Below are positions 61,807 to 64,000 of a stretch of 64,000 bases of DNA, piece after piece. Both the position numbers and the translations under genes were made by a program. Numbering within the stretch: the stretch's first letter is position 1; each line of letters opens with the position of its first letter. Location of the stretch: the NCBI GenBank assembly GCA_031296915.1, contig JAVDPC010000003.1:1-64000 (forward strand), read 5' to 3'. The notes below the pieces were generated by a model. The model was given only the letters and a program-made list of their open reading frames with translations, made no database searches and was not told where the DNA came from. This DNA comes from Cerasicoccus frondis (lineage in GTDB: Bacteria > Verrucomicrobiota > Verrucomicrobiia > Opitutales > Cerasicoccaceae).

Positions 61807-61885
61807 GCGCAGGCAGGCAGCGTGCCGCTGCACCCATAGTTTGCCGCAGGGCGGCAAAGCGGTGGGGCAGGGATTTTTATTTTCG

Positions 61886-61917
61886 AGCGTCAGAGGGAGA
61901 ACCTCTGGCGCTTTTTT
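61886..61917 (+). terminator. Rho-independent terminator of the isomerase gene
   Basis: AGCGTCAGAGG and CCTCTGGCGCT form an 11-bp stem (one G-T pair) around a short loop and are followed by TTTTTT. It lies 80 bases beyond the stop codon. Confidence 0.9.
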
Positions 61918-61953
61918 GGGCTTTGCTTTGATTTAAGCGAAGGCTTGCGCCGC

Positions 61954-63909
61954 TTAACGTTTCTTGGCGGCTTTTTTGGCCGGTTTGCTGCCTGGCGTGA
62001 GGTAGGTTTTCTGGTTGAGCATATCGGTGTAGAGGCTCAGCAGGCGAACGCCTTCACGGGGCTTGACGACGTCGGCGCGGGTGGCGGCGTCGATTTGCTT
62101 TTTCATGGCGCGAGTCAGATCGGCGCCCTTATATTGGATGAAATTCAGCACCTCGTCAGTGGAAAAACCCTTAATGGTTTCCTCGATGTAGAAGCCATCT
62201 TCTTCGTCATCCTCAAGGAACACGTGGATTTCGTTGACGCGCCCAAACAGGTTGTGCAGGTCGCCCATGATGTCCTGGTAAGCGCCGACGAGAAAGAAGC
62301 CGAGGTAGTAAGGCTTTTTGTTCAGCGGATGCAGGCGCAGGCTGTGCCGCACGTCTTCCAGGTCCACAAAGTCCGAGACCTTGCCGTCGCTGTCGCAGGT
62401 AATGTCGACCAGCGTGGCTTCGATCGTTGGCTCTTCATCCAGCCGTTGTAGCGGAGCGATGGGGAATAGTTGATCGAGCGCCCAGTGATCCAAGAGGCTT
62501 TGGAAGACGGAGAAATTGCAAACATACTGCTCAGCGAGGAGTGCGCCCAGGTTTTCAAGGTCTTCGGGGATGTAGCCATCGGTGCGAAGCTTGGCGTGAA
62601 TGTCGGCGCAGATTTGCCAGTATAGCGTATCAGCCTTGGCGCGGGTGGGCAGGTCCAGGTAGCCGAGGGAAAAGAGATTGGCGGCTTCGTCCTTTTTCTG
62701 TTGTGCGTCGTGAAAGCGCTCCTGCGGGCCGTGGCCATCTTTATTCTCTAAGATGTATTGAAGATCAGCGAGCAGCGGTTGCTTTTTGCCGCCGTTCTTC
62801 TTGTCTTCAATTTCCGGGATTTTGATGATGCGGTCCACGGCCTCGACGACGAGGATGGAGTGCGGCGCCACGAGCGCGCGTCCGCTCTCGGAAATGATGT
62901 CCGGCATTGGGTGGCCAGCTTGTTCGCAGACGCTTTTGATGTTAAACACCACGTCGCGCGCGTATTCGCCCATGGAGTAATTCATGGAGCTTTCGAAGTT
63001 GGTGCGCGAGCCATCATAGTCGATGCCGAGACCGCCGCCCACGTCGAGATATTTCAGGTCGAAGCCCATTTCGCGGATTTCGCAATAGAAGCGCGCGGCT
63101 TCGCGAACAGCCTTTTTGATGGTCAGAATATTCGGCACCTGTGAGCCGATGTGAAAATGAACCAGACGCAGGCAATGGCCCAGCTTGGCGCGTTTGACTT
63201 TCTTGGCGGCGGCGACGATTTCCGCTGGCGTCAGACCGAACTTGGCGTTGTCGCCCGAGGAGGTCGCCCATTTGCCTTCTCCGGCAATGGACAACTTGAC
63301 GCGGAATCCGATCAGCGGGCTGACGCCCATCTCCCGTGAAACTTTGATGATGGCGTCGACTTCAGAAAATTGTTCCACGACGAGGATGACCTCGCGCCCT
63401 AGGCGGACGCCGAGCAGGGCGGCGCGGATGTAGTCTTCGTCCTTGTAGCCGTTGCAGACGAGTAGGTCGCCCTTGCGATCCAGTTGGGACAGGGCGATGA
63501 GCAGCTCGGGCCTGGAGCCAGCTTCGAGTCCGAAGTCGTAATCACGGCCAGCGTCGAGGATTTCTTCGACGACTTCGCGCAGTTGGTTGACTTTGATCGG
63601 GAAGACGCCGCGGTAGTTGCCGCTGTAGCCTTCTTCTTCGATGGCGCGGCGAAAAGCCTCGTTGAGCATTTCGACACGACGGCGAAGCAGGTCCTGTACG
63701 CGGATGGTCAGCGGCGGGCGCAGACCATACTCGGCTTCGGCTTCGGCGAGGACATCGGCCAGGCGAATGCTGGGGCCGTCTTCACCGAGCGGTTGCACGC
63801 AGAGGCAGCCAGTGTCATCCGCAGAGAAGTGCCCCTGGCCCCAACGGGGCAGGCCATAGTATTCGGCGGATTTTTGTGGAGACCAATCAGACTTTTTGGA
63901 AGCAGGCAT
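61954..63909 (-). CDS. speA: Biosynthetic arginine decarboxylase SpeA
   Basis: 651 residues, typical for SpeA. The PLP-binding lysine is K106 in GVFPIKVNQLREVVE; other family parts are GYKDEDYIRAALLG, HFHIGSQVPNILTIKKAVRE, LDVGGGLGIDYDGSRTN and the late CDSDGKVSDFVD with the catalytic Cys-Asp of the partner subunit. The enzyme makes agmatine and CO2 from arginine, the first step of putrescine and spermidine synthesis from arginine. The Lys/Ala-rich tail (KPAKKAAKKR) is unusual but harmless. It is monocistronic; agmatine-using genes are not in the window. Confidence 0.96.
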   Translation of the reverse strand: MPASKKSDWSPQKSAEYYGLPRWGQGHFSADDTGCLCVQPLGEDGPSIRLADVLAEAEAEYGLRPPLTIRVQDLLRRRVEMLNEAFRRAIEEEGYSGNYRGVFPIKVNQLREVVEEILDAGRDYDFGLEAGSRPELLIALSQLDRKGDLLVCNGYKDEDYIRAALLGVRLGREVILVVEQFSEVDAIIKVSREMGVSPLIGFRVKLSIAGEGKWATSSGDNAKFGLTPAEIVAAAKKVKRAKLGHCLRLVHFHIGSQVPNILTIKKAVREAARFYCEIREMGFDLKYLDVGGGLGIDYDGSRTNFESSMNYSMGEYARDVVFNIKSVCEQAGHPMPDIISESGRALVAPHSILVVEAVDRIIKIPEIEDKKNGGKKQPLLADLQYILENKDGHGPQERFHDAQQKKDEAANLFSLGYLDLPTRAKADTLYWQICADIHAKLRTDGYIPEDLENLGALLAEQYVCNFSVFQSLLDHWALDQLFPIAPLQRLDEEPTIEATLVDITCDSDGKVSDFVDLEDVRHSLRLHPLNKKPYYLGFFLVGAYQDIMGDLHNLFGRVNEIHVFLEDDEEDGFYIEETIKGFSTDEVLNFIQYKGADLTRAMKKQIDAATRADVVKPREGVRLLSLYTDMLNQKTYLTPGSKPAKKAAKKR

Positions 63910-64000
63910 GGAGTCGCGCTAACGTGTGGGTTTCCGGTGGATTCGTCAAAGGCGAAAGCAGGAAAATCTATTGATGCCGGTTCGCTAATTCTGTTGAGGG

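Overview
This is a chromosomal window from a heterotrophic bacterium, most likely of the phylum Verrucomicrobiota (class Opitutae, Puniceicoccales/Opitutales-like). The assignment is inferred from gene content: a PEP-CTERM protein, a lone pseudopilin with a 'DGHVEFL' tail, a Ser/Thr kinase fused to an FGE-sulfatase domain, a HU-like/DUF4469 protein, several glycan-degrading enzymes, RND efflux and polyamine biosynthesis. No rRNA or other marker that could prove it is present.

Layout. (1) 0.4-2.9 kb: membrane Ser/Thr kinase plus a small FHA protein. (2) 2.9-14.2 kb: sugar metabolism, with Gfo/Idh/MocA oxidoreductase, GH2 beta-mannosidase and aldo/keto reductase on the minus strand, then a five-gene carbohydrate ABC transporter operon on the plus strand whose MalF-type permease carries a large extra membrane insert; a tRNA-Thr(TGT) follows. 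(3) 14.5-23.0 kb: a second carbohydrate cluster with two clan-A-type glycoside hydrolases, a DUF4886 SGNH-like protein, a PEP-CTERM protein, a pseudopilin, an IclR regulator and an FAD oxidoreductase. Two matching palindromes, GTTCC-N6-GGAAC, sit in two promoter regions and suggest an IclR regulon. (4) 23.7-36.5 kb: a four-gene operon for export of a 3,035-residue protein, with two other secreted proteins and a parvulin-type lipoprotein; this is the best candidate for an undescribed surface system. (5) 36.5-43 kb: an accessory, repeat-rich island with four inverted REP doublets (REPIN-like) around one intact and several decayed REP-associated transposases (RAYTs), minisatellites, three copies of an NTF2-like gene in different states of decay, an orphan ParA and large palindromes. 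(6) 43.1-52.1 kb: a stress/detoxification block with a YahK-like alcohol dehydrogenase, cupin-RND efflux operon and a YqhC-like AraC regulator. A 78-bp promoter element is shared by the dehydrogenase and the cupin-efflux operon. (7) 52.2-59.0 kb: an RNA-repair locus, rsr - RNA cluster - rtcA - rtcB, read from a sigma-54 promoter and controlled by the divergent CARF/AAA+ activator RtcR. (8) 59.0-63.9 kb: an ECF sigma factor with a small secreted protein, a fucose-isomerase-like protein and arginine decarboxylase SpeA.

The most striking part is the 0.8-kb stretch between rsr and rtcA. It holds two complete tRNA-Leu genes (GAG and CAG, both with encoded CCA), one 151-nt tRNA mimic with acceptor stem, D-arm, T-arm and CCA but a long insert instead of an anticodon arm (as in YrlA-type bacterial Y RNAs), and at least two partial or decayed mimics that share a motif ending AAGGACTACATCG placed 16-17 nt from a T-arm. 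The operon would thus express the Ro60-like protein, its probable Y RNAs, authentic tRNAs and the RNA ligase/cyclase from one promoter that is expected to sense broken tRNAs.
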